From Niallia sp. XMNu-256 (lineage in GTDB: Bacteria > Bacillota > Bacilli > Bacillales > Cytobacillaceae): a DNA stretch of 64,000 nucleotides. Both the position numbers and the translations under genes were made by a program. How positions within the stretch are numbered: the first letter of the stretch is position 1; every line of letters begins with the position of its first letter. The stretch covers positions 2,830,501-2,894,500 of the forward strand of contig NZ_CP137636.1 of assembly GCF_036670015.1 (NCBI RefSeq). Direction: 5' to 3'. This document shows, in pieces, positions 26,365-35,080 of this stretch. Under the pieces are notes generated by a model. It worked only from the letters and a program-made list of their open reading frames with translations. It was not told the DNA's origin and ran no database searches.

Positions 26365-27721
26365 AACCAATAATAATTCGTTCTTTTGGATAATGATAAT
26401 GTAAATCAGGTTCTTTGCCTCGAAGCAATAAGAAAAAGGAAACTAGTCCGATTCGACCGATAAACATTAAGATCATAATAACCCATTTTCCAAAGGTTGT
26501 TAGTTCTGTTGTGATCCCCATTGATAAACCCGTTGTTCCAAATGCTGAACAAACCTCAAACACAATAGCCAATAATGGCAGACTCTCTGAAATGGATAAA
26601 ATAATAATCGCAAAAAAACAGATCATAAACGATAATATTGTTACTGCTAAGGCTTTCCTCACATCATCCTCATAAATCTCCCTTTTAAAAATCTTTATAT
26701 CTTTTCGACCTTTTGCAAAATGATATAAAAATAAAAGATTAAGGGCAAATGTAGTGGTTCGAATTCCGCCGCCAACAGAACTTGGTGAGGCACCTATAAA
26801 CATAAGTAAACTAATCACTAGTAATGTTGGTTCAGTGAAATGATTGACATCTATAGTTGATAATCCGCCACTTCTCGTCGTTGCTGATTGAAAAAAAGCA
26901 TAAAAAAATGCTTCATGCCAATCCATCCCTTTGAAACTGTGTTGGAATTCTAATAAGATAATCACAATGGTACCCAAAGCCAACAAACCTGCAAATGTAA
27001 TGGTAGTAATTTTTGTAAACAAAGAAAATCGGAAAGGCAGGGAAAGTTGTTTTCTATTGAAAAGATAATGTTTCAATTCAATCAATACAGGAAAGCCTAT
27101 CGCCCCTAGAGTAATCAATAATATGAGGACCAATTGGATGAGATAGTCATTGGCATAAGGCATCATAGACGCTGCTGTTAAATCAAGTCCAGCATTTGTT
27201 GTCGCACTGATCGATGTAAATAGTCCATGGAAAAATGCTTCCTGTACTGTTGCATAATAATCTATAAAGAGAAATCCCAATATAATGGCACCGACCCCTT
27301 CAATGATTAAAATTAATTTCAGTATTTCAATCATTAAGGCAACTAAACCCGAAAGACTGGACTGATTGTGATCAATCATAATTAATTGTCTTCCACGTAA
27401 ACCTATTTTTTTGCCGATTAATAGCCAAACAAAGGTTCCGAGTGACATAACCCCAATCCCGCCGAATTGAAAGATAAACATTAGAACAAAAATTCCAAAT
27501 GTACTATAGGTCTCAGATATGTTCAGAACGGTTAGTCCCGTTACACTCACCGAACTGACGGCAGTAAAGATCGTATCTAATAAAGGGACTTCAACTCCCT
27601 CTTGATGAACACCTGGGAGTCTTAATAATAAAACTGAAACCGTTACAGCGATAAAATAAAAGGAAAAAATTGCTCTTGCAGGTGTCAAATTATCGAGTAT
27701 GTATTTAAATCGATTCCTCAT
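26363..27721 (-). CDS. ktrD: K+ uptake channel subunit KtrD (KtrB/TrkH family)
   Basis: ATG 27721 is favoured over TTG 27739 because AAAGG lies between them; 452 residues. Four membrane-pore-membrane repeats are visible, each with the selectivity-filter glycine: SSVSVTGLT, SISATTNAGLD, ATTRSGGLS and AFGTTGLSMG. It forms the potassium-translocating dimer that works with the cytoplasmic regulator KtrC, which is not in the window. B. subtilis ktrD (ykrM) is also close to sspD. Flanked by spore genes but with an ordinary housekeeping role. Confidence 0.88.
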   Translation of the reverse strand: MRNRFKYILDNLTPARAIFSFYFIAVTVSVLLLRLPGVHQEGVEVPLLDTIFTAVSSVSVTGLTVLNISETYSTFGIFVLMFIFQFGGIGVMSLGTFVWLLIGKKIGLRGRQLIMIDHNQSSLSGLVALMIEILKLILIIEGVGAIILGFLFIDYYATVQEAFFHGLFTSISATTNAGLDLTAASMMPYANDYLIQLVLILLITLGAIGFPVLIELKHYLFNRKQLSLPFRFSLFTKITTITFAGLLALGTIVIILLEFQHSFKGMDWHEAFFYAFFQSATTRSGGLSTIDVNHFTEPTLLVISLLMFIGASPSSVGGGIRTTTFALNLLFLYHFAKGRKDIKIFKREIYEDDVRKALAVTILSFMICFFAIIILSISESLPLLAIVFEVCSAFGTTGLSMGITTELTTFGKWVIMILMFIGRIGLVSFFLLLRGKEPDLHYHYPKERIIIG

Positions 27722-27854
27722 AAGTTGCTGTCCTTTCAAATAACTAATCCTATCTTAACGAATATACCCTTTTATTAAAAGAAATATAAGGATATTTTTC
27801 TTTATTATACCCATGACGTGAAACATTTCCACTCATTAAATTGTTATTAGCGAT

Positions 27855-27861
27855 CATACTA
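27855..27861 (+). promoter_or_regulatory. sigma-G-like -10 element of sspD
   Basis: CATACTA matches the sigma-G -10 pattern CATNHTA 50 bases before the sspD start. The -35 region 17 bases upstream (TCATT) fits GHATR poorly. Confidence 0.4.
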
Positions 27862-27911
27862 GAATTACAGAGAAACAAACTCTGGTGCTATTCAATAAGG
27901 AGATGAATACA

Positions 27912-28103
27912 ATGGCTAGAAGCAGTAATAAACTACTAGTTCCTGGCATCGAACAATATCTTGATCAAGTTAAATATGAAATTGCTCAAGAATTTGGGGT
28001 TCACCTTGGTTCAGATACCGTTGCCCGTGCCAATGGCTCTGTTGGCGGAGAGATAACGAAAAGGTTAGTCCAACAAGCCCAAGCTCATTTATCTGGAAAA
28101 TAA
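27912..28103 (+). CDS. sspD: alpha/beta-type small acid-soluble spore protein SspD
   Basis: ATG 27912, behind AAGGAG, gives 63 residues, the family length. [20 protein letters not shown] includes the germination-protease cut site (E-IAQE), and the C-terminal [20 protein letters not shown] is the DNA-binding block. These proteins coat spore DNA in the A-like form and protect it from UV. The ktrD-sspD neighbourhood matches B. subtilis sspD. Its stop codon is followed at once by repeat copy B. Confidence 0.95.
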   Translation: MARSSNKLLVPGIEQYLDQVKYEIAQEFGVHLGSDTVARANGSVGGEITKRLVQQAQAHLSGK

Positions 28104-28258
28104 AAAGTTATTAATTGTTACTTCCATTCAGCAGTGGGTTTTTCCCCATTATGGTTAGTTAAGTCAAACAATATGCTGATCACATAGATGTTGCCGCAGG
28201 CGTATTTAGTCTGTGTTCATCTTTCAGGTCTATACACGCAGTTTGTCCCGGTCACTAT
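28101..28258 (+). repeat. interspersed structured repeat, copy B (3'-truncated)
   Basis: Starts at the sspD stop codon (TAAAAAGTTATTAATTGTTA then CTTCCATTCAGCAGTGGG) and keeps ATGCTGATCACATAGATG, the GTCTGTGTTCA block and ACACGCAGTTTGTCCC, then loses similarity. The terminal ACTGCCCGT block of copies A, C and D is missing. It lies between sspD and the convergent prfC. Confidence 0.7.
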
Positions 28259-28277
28259 TTTCTACTAACCATTTTAA

Positions 28278-28309
28278 AAAAAACAGAGGAAATCACTCCT
28301 CTGTTTTTT
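28278..28309 (-). terminator. prfC terminator
   Basis: AAAAAACAGAGGA and TCCTCTGTTTTTT form a perfect stem around a short loop. T-runs on both strands. Confidence 0.85.
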
Positions 28310-28312
28310 CTA

Positions 28313-29884
28313 TTACTGATCCATTGGATTATATAATTTAACATCTGGATTTTTTTCTTGAAACCATCTTAATGCAAAATCATTTTCAAATAAAAAGACT
28401 TTATTTCCGTAACGATCGGTAACAAGTAGACTTCTTGAACTTGATAAGTTGTCATTTACATCGTCATTTTCAACCCAACGTGCAATTTTTGACCCTTGTC
28501 CTTCCATAATTACATCCACATTGTACTCATTTTTCATCCGGTGTTCAAACACCTCAAATTGTAATTGGCCAACAGCCCCAAGTAAGTAGTCCTCCATCCT
28601 CGTCTTATACAATTGAATTGCCCCTTCTTGGACTAACTGCTGGATGCCTTTATGAAAATGCTTTTGCTTCATGACATTTTTAGCCGTTACTCTAACAAAC
28701 AGCTCAGGTGTAAACTGTGGCAATCTTTCAAATTCAAAAGAATCCTTACCGGTCGTTAAAGTATCGCCAATTTGATAAGTACCTGTATCATATAAACCAA
28801 TGATATCTCCACTAACCGCTTCATTTACTGTACTTCGATCGTCTGCCATAAATTGAGTGGATTGTGAAAGCTTGATTTGCTTCCCGGTTCTTGGCAGATT
28901 TACCGTCATTCCCCGCTCAAATTTACCTGAACATATTCGTAAAAAGGCAATCCGATCACGATGAGCTGGATTCATATTCGCTTGAATTTTAAAAATAAAG
29001 CCGGAGAAACTCTCAGATAAAGGATCAACTTTGCCAACCGTTGATTCTCGTGGTTGTGGAGGTGGAGCAAATTGTAAATACGTTTCCAAAAAGGTTTGTA
29101 CACCAAAATTAGTTAACGCACTGCCAAAAAATACAGGTGTTAATGATCCATCAGCAAGTTTTTCCTTTGAAAATTCATTTCCAGCTTCATTTAAAAGCAT
29201 AATTTCTTCCAAAGTCTGATCGTATAATGCATTTTCCTTTATTGGATGATCATCATCTAATTCCCCATCCTCATTCAATGCTAAGAACCGTTTTGATTCT
29301 TCAACACGAAACTGTTCAATTCGATTATGAAATCGATCATATATCCCTAAGAACTCTTTCCCCATTCCAATCGGCCAATTCATTGGGTATGATTCAATGT
29401 TCATCACCTCTTCTAGTTCGGCTAGTAGCTCAAGAGGTGTTCTTCCATCACGGTCCAGCTTATTAATAAACGTAAAAATTGGAATGCCTCTCATCCGGCA
29501 AACTTTAAATAACTTTAACGTCTGTTCTTCAATCCCTTTTGCCGAATCAATGATCATGACCGCACTATCAACCGCCATTAATGTCCGGTAGGTATCTTCA
29601 CTAAAATCTTGGTGACCTGGTGTGTCTAAAATATTAACCTTTGTTCCATGATAATCAAATTGCATAACACTAGAAGTGACTGAGATCCCCCGTTGCTTCT
29701 CAATTTCCATCCAGTCACTTGTTGCATACTTACCTGTTTTTTTTCCTTTGACTGTACCTGCATCGCGAATCGCCCCTCCAAACAACAATAACTTTTCCGT
29801 TAAGGTTGTTTTCCCAGCATCCGGGTGGGAAATTATCGCAAAGGTACGGCGTGATTTTACTTCATCTATTAATGTATTTGCCAT
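28313..29884 (-). CDS. prfC: peptide chain release factor 3
   Basis: A 523-residue translational GTPase with G1 [11 protein letters not shown]3 DTPGHQDF and G4 [10 protein letters not shown]. Length and the C-terminal blocks [13 protein letters not shown] and [14 protein letters not shown] identify RF3, which removes RF1 and RF2 from the ribosome after peptide release. B. subtilis lacks a standard RF3, but many Bacillaceae have it. It is monocistronic. Confidence 0.95.
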   Translation of the reverse strand: MANTLIDEVKSRRTFAIISHPDAGKTTLTEKLLLFGGAIRDAGTVKGKKTGKYATSDWMEIEKQRGISVTSSVMQFDYHGTKVNILDTPGHQDFSEDTYRTLMAVDSAVMIIDSAKGIEEQTLKLFKVCRMRGIPIFTFINKLDRDGRTPLELLAELEEVMNIESYPMNWPIGMGKEFLGIYDRFHNRIEQFRVEESKRFLALNEDGELDDDHPIKENALYDQTLEEIMLLNEAGNEFSKEKLADGSLTPVFFGSALTNFGVQTFLETYLQFAPPPQPRESTVGKVDPLSESFSGFIFKIQANMNPAHRDRIAFLRICSGKFERGMTVNLPRTGKQIKLSQSTQFMADDRSTVNEAVSGDIIGLYDTGTYQIGDTLTTGKDSFEFERLPQFTPELFVRVTAKNVMKQKHFHKGIQQLVQEGAIQLYKTRMEDYLLGAVGQLQFEVFEHRMKNEYNVDVIMEGQGSKIARWVENDDVNDNLSSSRSLLVTDRYGNKVFLFENDFALRWFQEKNPDVKLYNPMDQ

Positions 29885-30063
29885 CGTAATTCCTCACTTT
29901 AAAAGGATCAATTTAATCTTTAACTTTTAAATCATATCGCTATCAAAAGTAGTTTGCAATAAAAAATATTCACACCTGTTTCATATTCTATAATAAAAAT
30001 ACAAATCCTTTCAATGTTGTCGAAATCTGTTATAATTAGTAAAAAAGAAGATTATTAAGAAAT

Positions 30064-30151
30064 GTAGGGGAACTAGTTGTGCTAGTTGAGATAGTATCCA
30101 TAATAGATACTGACCCTTGAACCTGATCTGGTTAATACCGGCGGAGGAAAC
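30064..30151 (+). promoter_or_regulatory. TPP riboswitch (THI element)
   Basis: AGGGGAAC at 30066, TAGTTGAGATAG, GACCCTTGAACCTGATCTGG and TAATACCGGCGGAGGAAAC reproduce the conserved THI-box blocks. A hairpin terminator follows at 30185-30212, so thiamine pyrophosphate binding should stop transcription of the transporter operon. The preceding 29885-30063 holds the divergent prfC start and a likely promoter region I cannot define. Confidence 0.96.
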
Positions 30152-30184
30152 ATATTCTAAACAATTTACACGTTGTTAAAGTAT

Positions 30185-30212
30185 GCATCCGGTCTTTTTC
30201 GGGTGCTTTTTT
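30185..30212 (+). terminator. riboswitch expression-platform terminator
   Basis: GCATCCG pairs with CGGGTGC around GTCTTTTT, followed by six T. It lies between the TPP aptamer and the first transporter gene. Confidence 0.85.
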
Positions 30213-30251
30213 GTTTTGTAAGCGAACTAAAATTTTGAGGAGGATAAAAAC

Positions 30252-31253
30252 ATGAAAAAGTGGCTTATCATCTTACTTGTAACCCTATTTTTAGCTGCTT
30301 GCGGCAATCAAAATGACAATGAGACTGAAAACAATCAGACTTCCCAAGATGAAAAGTTAAAAAAACTGACTGTTGTATTAGACTGGACACCAAACACCAA
30401 TCATACAGGTTTATATGTTGCATTAGACCAAGGCTTCTATGAAAAAGAAGGTCTTGATGTTGACATCATTATGCCTGGCGAAACGGGTGCTGATCAATTG
30501 ATCGCTTCGGGAAAGGCCGATTTTGGGGTTAGTTATCAAGAAAGCATTACACAAGCGCGAATTCAAGGCGTACCAATTGTTTCAATTGCAGCGGTTATAC
30601 AGCATAATACGTCTGGTTTTGCTTCACCTGTTGAGAAAAACATTAAATCTCCAAAGGACTTTGAAGGCAAAAAGTATGGAGGTTGGGGATCACCGATTGA
30701 AAGATCAGTTATTGCTTCATTGATGAACAAGGAAAAAGCAAATCCTGATGAAGTATCGATTATCAATATTGGCGATGCAGATTTTTTTACAGCCGTTGAA
30801 CGAGACGTTGACTTCGCATGGATCTATTATGGATGGACAGGTGTAGAGGCTAAGTTACGTGGGAAAGATATTAACATGATTTATTTAACCGACTATAGTG
30901 AGAATCTTGATTACTACACTCCCGTACTTGCAACAAATGAAAAAATGATTCAAACGAATCCAGACACAGTCAAATCCTTTTTAAAGGCTACTGCAGAAGG
31001 ATATGACTTCGCTATTGAAAAGCCTAATGAAGCTGCTGACATTCTAATCCAGGCTGTACCTGACCTGAATCCTGAGCTAGTTAGAAAAAGTCAGGAATGG
31101 TTGTCACCTCGTTATCAAGATGATGCCCAACGGTGGGGTGAACAAAAACTAGAGGTTTGGGAGAACTATGCCAACTGGATGTTTAAAAATAACTTGTTAG
31201 AGAATGAATTAGAGGCTGAAAAAGCATTTACTAACGAATTTTTACCAGAATAG
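30252..31253 (+). CDS. thiY: thiamine-precursor ABC transporter, substrate-binding lipoprotein (ThiY-like)
   Basis: A 333-residue lipoprotein (lipobox FLAACG, Cys17) of the NMT1/THI5-like family: VVLDWTPNTNHTGLYVALDQ is the hallmark pyrimidine-binding start. Control by a TPP riboswitch and the following permease and ATPase genes point to import of a pyrimidine thiamine precursor such as N-formyl-4-amino-5-aminomethyl-2-methylpyrimidine, as shown for ThiY of B. halodurans. ATG 30252 follows GAGGAGG. First gene of a four-gene operon. Confidence 0.9.
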   Translation: MKKWLIILLVTLFLAACGNQNDNETENNQTSQDEKLKKLTVVLDWTPNTNHTGLYVALDQGFYEKEGLDVDIIMPGETGADQLIASGKADFGVSYQESITQARIQGVPIVSIAAVIQHNTSGFASPVEKNIKSPKDFEGKKYGGWGSPIERSVIASLMNKEKANPDEVSIINIGDADFFTAVERDVDFAWIYYGWTGVEAKLRGKDINMIYLTDYSENLDYYTPVLATNEKMIQTNPDTVKSFLKATAEGYDFAIEKPNEAADILIQAVPDLNPELVRKSQEWLSPRYQDDAQRWGEQKLEVWENYANWMFKNNLLENELEAEKAFTNEFLPE

Positions 31254-31266
31254 GAGGCTTTAATCG

Positions 31267-31557
31267 ATGGCAAACTCACTTGTTAGCATTCAAATTATTC
31301 CTAAAACAAAAAATGGAGAAAATTCCATCCCCTATGTGGATGAAGCAATTAAAATCATTATTGAGTCTGGTTTAAAATATGAAGTACACCCGCTAGAAAC
31401 AACAATTGAAGGCGACTTATCAACAATATTACAGTTGATTACAAAAATGAATGAGCGGATGATGGAAATGGGCAGCTACAATGTCATTACTCAAGTAAAA
31501 ATCCTTTATCAACCGACAGGGATTGCAATGGAAGATTTAACGGGGAAATACCACTAA
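31267..31557 (+). CDS. MTH1187/YkoF-type thiamine-binding protein
   Basis: A 96-residue ferredoxin-fold protein beginning MANSLVSIQIIPKTKNGENS, with YEVHPLETTIEGDL, a pattern of the MTH1187/YkoF family, which binds thiamine or hydroxymethylpyrimidine. It lies 13 bases after the binding-protein gene, and its stop overlaps the permease start (TAATG). It probably acts as an intracellular ligand buffer or sensor for the transporter; that role is inferred from its position. Confidence 0.82.
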   Translation: MANSLVSIQIIPKTKNGENSIPYVDEAIKIIIESGLKYEVHPLETTIEGDLSTILQLITKMNERMMEMGSYNVITQVKILYQPTGIAMEDLTGKYH

Positions 31558-32324
31558 TGAAATCACATTTCATGAAAAGTTGGAGACCTTTATCGGTTCT
31601 CCTTCTTTTATTCATACTATGGGAGGTCTTAGTTGGATTATTCGAGATTCCAAACTGGCTCCTTCCTTCTCCAAGTGAGATTATTTCTGAAGCTGCACTA
31701 AATGGAAAAGATATCGGAGTACACCTTTTTTCTACCTTACAATTAACACTATCTGGATTTCTTATTGGCACTTGTATTGGGTTACTAACAGCAATCATTT
31801 TATACTTACTGCCGAAATTAAGAGAGTCTGTCTATCCTTTACTTATCCTGTCGCAAAATATCCCAACCATTGTTCTTGCCCCCTTATTAGTCATTTGGTT
31901 TGGATTTGGAGTACTGCCAAAGATGATCGTTATTGCTTTAGTCTGTTTCTTTCCTGTAACCGTAGCAGCTTTAGATGGATTTAAACAAACACCTCCTGAA
32001 TTAAGACATTATTTAGCAATGGCTGGTGCAAATAAGGGACAATTATTCTGGAAACTGGAATTTCCGTATGCACTGCCAGCGATTTTTTCAGGAATAAAAA
32101 TTTCCGGTACCTATAGTGTGATGGGGGCAGTCATTTCAGAATGGTTAGGTGCACAAGAGGGGATCGGTGTTTATATGACGTTAGCCTCTTCTTCTTTTCG
32201 TACGGACCGGGTATTTGTTGCAATTTTTACAATTATGATCCTTAGCTTACTATTGTTTGCCATTATTCAAGGTTTAGAAAGAATAATTGTCCGTTGGCAT
32301 CATCAAGGAGAAGAATCACAATGA
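31557..32324 (+). CDS. thiX: thiamine-precursor ABC transporter permease (ThiX-like)
   Basis: A 255-residue BPD-type permease with about six helices. The cytoplasmic EAA loop reads ELRHYLAMAGANKGQLFWKL, the coupling segment for the ATPase. It belongs to the SsuC/TauC/ThiX branch. ATG 31557 overlaps the previous stop codon by one base, and its own stop overlaps the ATPase start (ATGA). Confidence 0.9.
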   Translation: MKSHFMKSWRPLSVLLLLFILWEVLVGLFEIPNWLLPSPSEIISEAALNGKDIGVHLFSTLQLTLSGFLIGTCIGLLTAIILYLLPKLRESVYPLLILSQNIPTIVLAPLLVIWFGFGVLPKMIVIALVCFFPVTVAALDGFKQTPPELRHYLAMAGANKGQLFWKLEFPYALPAIFSGIKISGTYSVMGAVISEWLGAQEGIGVYMTLASSSFRTDRVFVAIFTIMILSLLLFAIIQGLERIIVRWHHQGEESQ

Positions 32325-33055
32325 CTTTACTTACACTTGATAAGATTACTAAATCCTTTTCAACAAAAAAAATCATTGACGAATTATCATTGCAAATTGA
32401 CGACGGAGAATTTGTATCCATTATTGGACCGTCAGGGAGCGGGAAAAGTACTTTGTTTCATTTAATTGGAGGCATCATCACCCCTGATGAAGGGTCAATC
32501 GAATTAAATGGTGAGCAAATTAATGGCCAGAGAGGTTCGATTAGTTATATGCCACAAGCTCCCTCGCTCCTGCCATGGAGAACCATTTTGCAGAATGTTT
32601 TACTTGGTCAGGAGTTACAAGGAGAAAAAAATGTGGAGAAAGCGAAAGCAATGATTGAAAAAGCAGGGTTAAAAGATTATCTCCATTCCTATCCCACTCA
32701 ACTTTCAGGTGGGATGAAACAAAGAGTCTCTTTTATTCGTGCATTACTCAGTCCTCAACCTCTTATTCTTCTAGATGAACCTTTCTCTGCATTGGATGAA
32801 TTAACCCGTCAAGATATGCAAAAGTGGCTCCTTTCCATTTGGGATGAATATCGAAAAACGATTTTGTTTGTCACTCATAATATTGATGAAGCGCTTTTTC
32901 TATCCGATCGCATTGTCTTGCTATCAGCAAAGCCTGCTAAAATCATCAACGAATTTGTCATTCCATTTCAAAGGCCACGAGAAGAAAATTTATTATTAAC
33001 AGATGAATTTCTTGATTGGAAGCGAAAAATTTATTCTGCTTTTAAAGCTACTTAA
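32321..33055 (+). CDS. thiZ: thiamine-precursor ABC transporter ATPase (ThiZ-like)
   Basis: ATG 32321 lies after AAGGAGAAG and overlaps the permease stop. The 244-residue ATPase has Walker A GPSGSGKST, signature LSGGMKQR, Walker B LILLDEPF and H-loop FVTHNIDEA. It powers uptake by the ThiX-like permease. Last gene of the TPP-controlled operon, followed by a terminator. Confidence 0.92.
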   Translation: MTLLTLDKITKSFSTKKIIDELSLQIDDGEFVSIIGPSGSGKSTLFHLIGGIITPDEGSIELNGEQINGQRGSISYMPQAPSLLPWRTILQNVLLGQELQGEKNVEKAKAMIEKAGLKDYLHSYPTQLSGGMKQRVSFIRALLSPQPLILLDEPFSALDELTRQDMQKWLLSIWDEYRKTILFVTHNIDEALFLSDRIVLLSAKPAKIINEFVIPFQRPREENLLLTDEFLDWKRKIYSAFKAT

Positions 33056-33059
33056 ACGG

Positions 33060-33093
33060 AAAAAGAGGCAGTGTTTATCACACTTGCCTCTTT
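33060..33093 (+). terminator. thi operon terminator
   Basis: AAAAGAGGCA-GTGT pairs with ACAC-TTGCCTCTTT with a small bulge, followed by TTTCC. Confidence 0.75.
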
Positions 33094-33108
33094 CCTAACT
33101 TATGGGAA

Positions 33109-33243
33109 TTACCACTTAAAGCATGCAGCACCTACAATGATCAACAAGATAAACAGTACAACGATTAACGCAAAACCGCCACAACCATAACCACCGCCGT
33201 AACCGCCGCCGTAACCATATCCACAGCCACCATAACCGAACAT
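33109..33243 (-). CDS. YjcZ-family sporulation microprotein
   Basis: A 44-residue peptide: a Gly/Tyr-rich head (MFGYGGCGYGYGGGYGGGYG) and a hydrophobic helix (FALIVVLFILLIIVGAA) ending CFKW. ATG 33243 lies behind AAAGGAGGGG. This two-part architecture defines the YjcZ/SscA family of small spore-associated membrane peptides. In B. subtilis SscA (YhzE) is needed for correct coat assembly and germination. It is downstream of a second copy. Confidence 0.88.
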   Translation of the reverse strand: MFGYGGCGYGYGGGYGGGYGCGGFALIVVLFILLIIVGAACFKW

Positions 33244-33295
33244 TAAAGCCCCTCCTTTCGTCCATTAAAATGTTTCAAATATCAAATTTCAACAA

Positions 33296-33394
33296 TTAAT
33301 ATCCGTAACCCCAACATGAAGCACCAATAATAATTAACAAAATAAACAACACAACAAGTAAAGCGAATCCTCCGCCGTATACTCCATCTGCCAT
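33296..33394 (-). CDS. short YjcZ/SscA-type sporulation microprotein
   Basis: A 32-residue peptide, MADGVYGGGF followed by the helix ALLVVLFILLIIIGASCWGY. ATG 33394 lies after AAAGGAGG. It shares the GGGFALxVVLFILLIIxGAxC core with the neighbouring 44-residue peptide, so the pair arose by tandem duplication. The remaining 33395-33599 shows nothing I can name besides the leader of the next gene. Confidence 0.88.
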   Translation of the reverse strand: MADGVYGGGFALLVVLFILLIIIGASCWGYGY

Positions 33395-33599
33395 TTAGAA
33401 AAACCTCCTTTTGTGATTTCCATATATCCTATTCACTTTCTCTCCTACCTGTGCGATAGGCAAATGCACTTTTTATGTTTTTTTCCTAAGCCTTGTCCTT
33501 CCCTTCTGGACCATCCTTCTAATTTATCAAACTATGTCATTAGTACCTTAGCACTTGCATATCGTAATAATGTAATATTTTAATGTTTAGGAGGAGACA

Positions 33600-33902
33600 A
33601 TGGAGCAAACGGAGCAAAACCTCACTGTACTAAAACCTTATTATAAAAGCGGACCTTTTTATCTTTTATTATTATTAATTGCTGTCCTTATCGGTCTTTA
33701 TTTCTATTCACAAGCACTTATCCAAGTAGAGAAACACAATCCAGATCTTGGTGAAAAAGTGATTGTTACCCTTCCTGCTGGAAAGACGATCCTAACTTAT
33801 GAGAATTTAATTGTAGAAGAAGATGGAAAGTTACTTTATAAAGGTGAAAATAGCACACTTGATTTAACAGGTGGAGTCGTCGTTTATCAAGAGTGGGAAT
33901 AA
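33600..33902 (+). CDS. hypothetical single-pass membrane protein
   Basis: A 100-residue protein with a short cytoplasmic N-terminus, one helix (about 19-39, FYLLLLLIAVLIGLYFYSQA) and a small beta-rich outer domain ending in QEWE. ATG 33600 follows AGGAGG. I do not recognise it. Its last codon and stop (GAATAA) are also the first bases of repeat copy C, so the present C-terminus may have been set by the repeat. Confidence 0.65.
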   Translation: MEQTEQNLTVLKPYYKSGPFYLLLLLIAVLIGLYFYSQALIQVEKHNPDLGEKVIVTLPAGKTILTYENLIVEEDGKLLYKGENSTLDLTGGVVVYQEWE

Positions 33903-34020
33903 AGTGAAACTCCCATTAATGGGGCTTTCTTTCATCCCCCACCTACCTTCTAATTGCTTTTACACAAAATATTGAGGTGGGGGGTTTTACTGCCCGTCTA
34001 GCCTGATAACAAGATGAAAG
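33899..34020 (+). repeat. interspersed structured repeat, copy C (internally deleted)
   Basis: Keeps the left end (ATAAAGTGAAACTCCCATTA) and the right end (ACTGCCCGTCTAGCCTGATA) but lacks the central GCTGGTC and TCTGTGT blocks. CCCCCACCT (33936-33944) and AGGTGGGGG (33975-33983) form a strong hairpin before TTTT. It starts on the stop codon of the upstream gene. About 122 bp. Confidence 0.7.
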
Positions 34021-34082
34021 GGCTGTCTCAAGCCGCAAGAAACATGTCAAGTAATGCTTTTTACAAATTGAGATGCCTAGCT

Positions 34083-34922
34083 TTACTTATTTCGTGCAAA
34101 TGAACCCATTACTTCCTTTGTTTCTGTGATATTAACAAAAGCTTGTGGATCTGTTTCATTAATTAGTCTTTTTATTTCTGTTAGCTGGTATCTTGTTATA
34201 ACGGTCATTAAGATTCTTTTTCTCTCACCTGTATAAGCACCGTACCCGTCCATAATGGTAATTCCACGAAAGAAGTTTTGGAGTAATTTCTTCTGGAGCT
34301 CTTCCCCCTTTTTCGTAACAATCATTAAGGTTAATTTAATATGACTCGTATGAATCGTATCAATTACCTTCCCTGAAGCATAAATCCCAATCAATGTGTT
34401 TAATGCCGAATCCCATCCAAAAATAAAGCCCGAAAAAATAACGACAATTGCATTTAACCCTGATAGAATCGAACCTAATGGAAGATCCTTTTTTTTCGTT
34501 AACAAGACTGCCAGGATATCAAATCCACCTGAGGATCCGGAAGCACGAAGAATAATACCGACACCAATCCCGCCCATTACTCCGCCAAAAATAGATGACA
34601 GAATCGGTTGTGATGAAATTGGAGTAACAGGTATAACATACAATGCTAAAGATGTCACAAGAACGGATATTATTGTAAAGAAAATAAATCGTTTACCCAA
34701 TTTGATTGTCCCAATAATGAGTAAAGGCAAATTTAATACGAAATTTAATAACCCTGTATCAAAAGGTGTGATTAGCCCCAACATGATTGCAATTCCACTC
34801 AGTCCACTACTGAGAATCTGATGCGGGATAAAAAATAGATTAAAAGCTACACTGATTAGTAAAGAGCCAATAATAATAATAAATAAGTGAACCAAATCTT
34901 TTCTACCTAGTTTATCACTCAT
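34083..34922 (-). CDS. YitT-family membrane protein
   Basis: A 279-residue protein with five to six membrane helices (DUF161 repeats: NLFFIPHQILSSGLSGIAIM and GGVMGGIGVGIILRASGSSG) and a C-terminal cytoplasmic DUF2179 domain (VTKKGEELQKKLLQNFFRGI). Bacillus genomes have several paralogues, and I cannot choose among YitT, YpjC, YqfU and YvjA. Transport function is presumed but unproven. ATG 34922 follows GGGGAGG. Confidence 0.8.
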   Translation of the reverse strand: MSDKLGRKDLVHLFIIIIGSLLISVAFNLFFIPHQILSSGLSGIAIMLGLITPFDTGLLNFVLNLPLLIIGTIKLGKRFIFFTIISVLVTSLALYVIPVTPISSQPILSSIFGGVMGGIGVGIILRASGSSGGFDILAVLLTKKKDLPLGSILSGLNAIVVIFSGFIFGWDSALNTLIGIYASGKVIDTIHTSHIKLTLMIVTKKGEELQKKLLQNFFRGITIMDGYGAYTGERKRILMTVITRYQLTEIKRLINETDPQAFVNITETKEVMGSFARNK

Positions 34923-35080
34923 AACAAACCTCCCCGATCCACTCTATTCAGTTTATCAGTCAATCGTAATAATTATACTGGGAACAAAGTATATTCCTTT
35001 TCAACTACAAAATTTTGAGTTAGGATAGTATAAAGGTTTCATAAATTTTAAAATTTTCCGATACTTGGGAGGAAGTTGCC

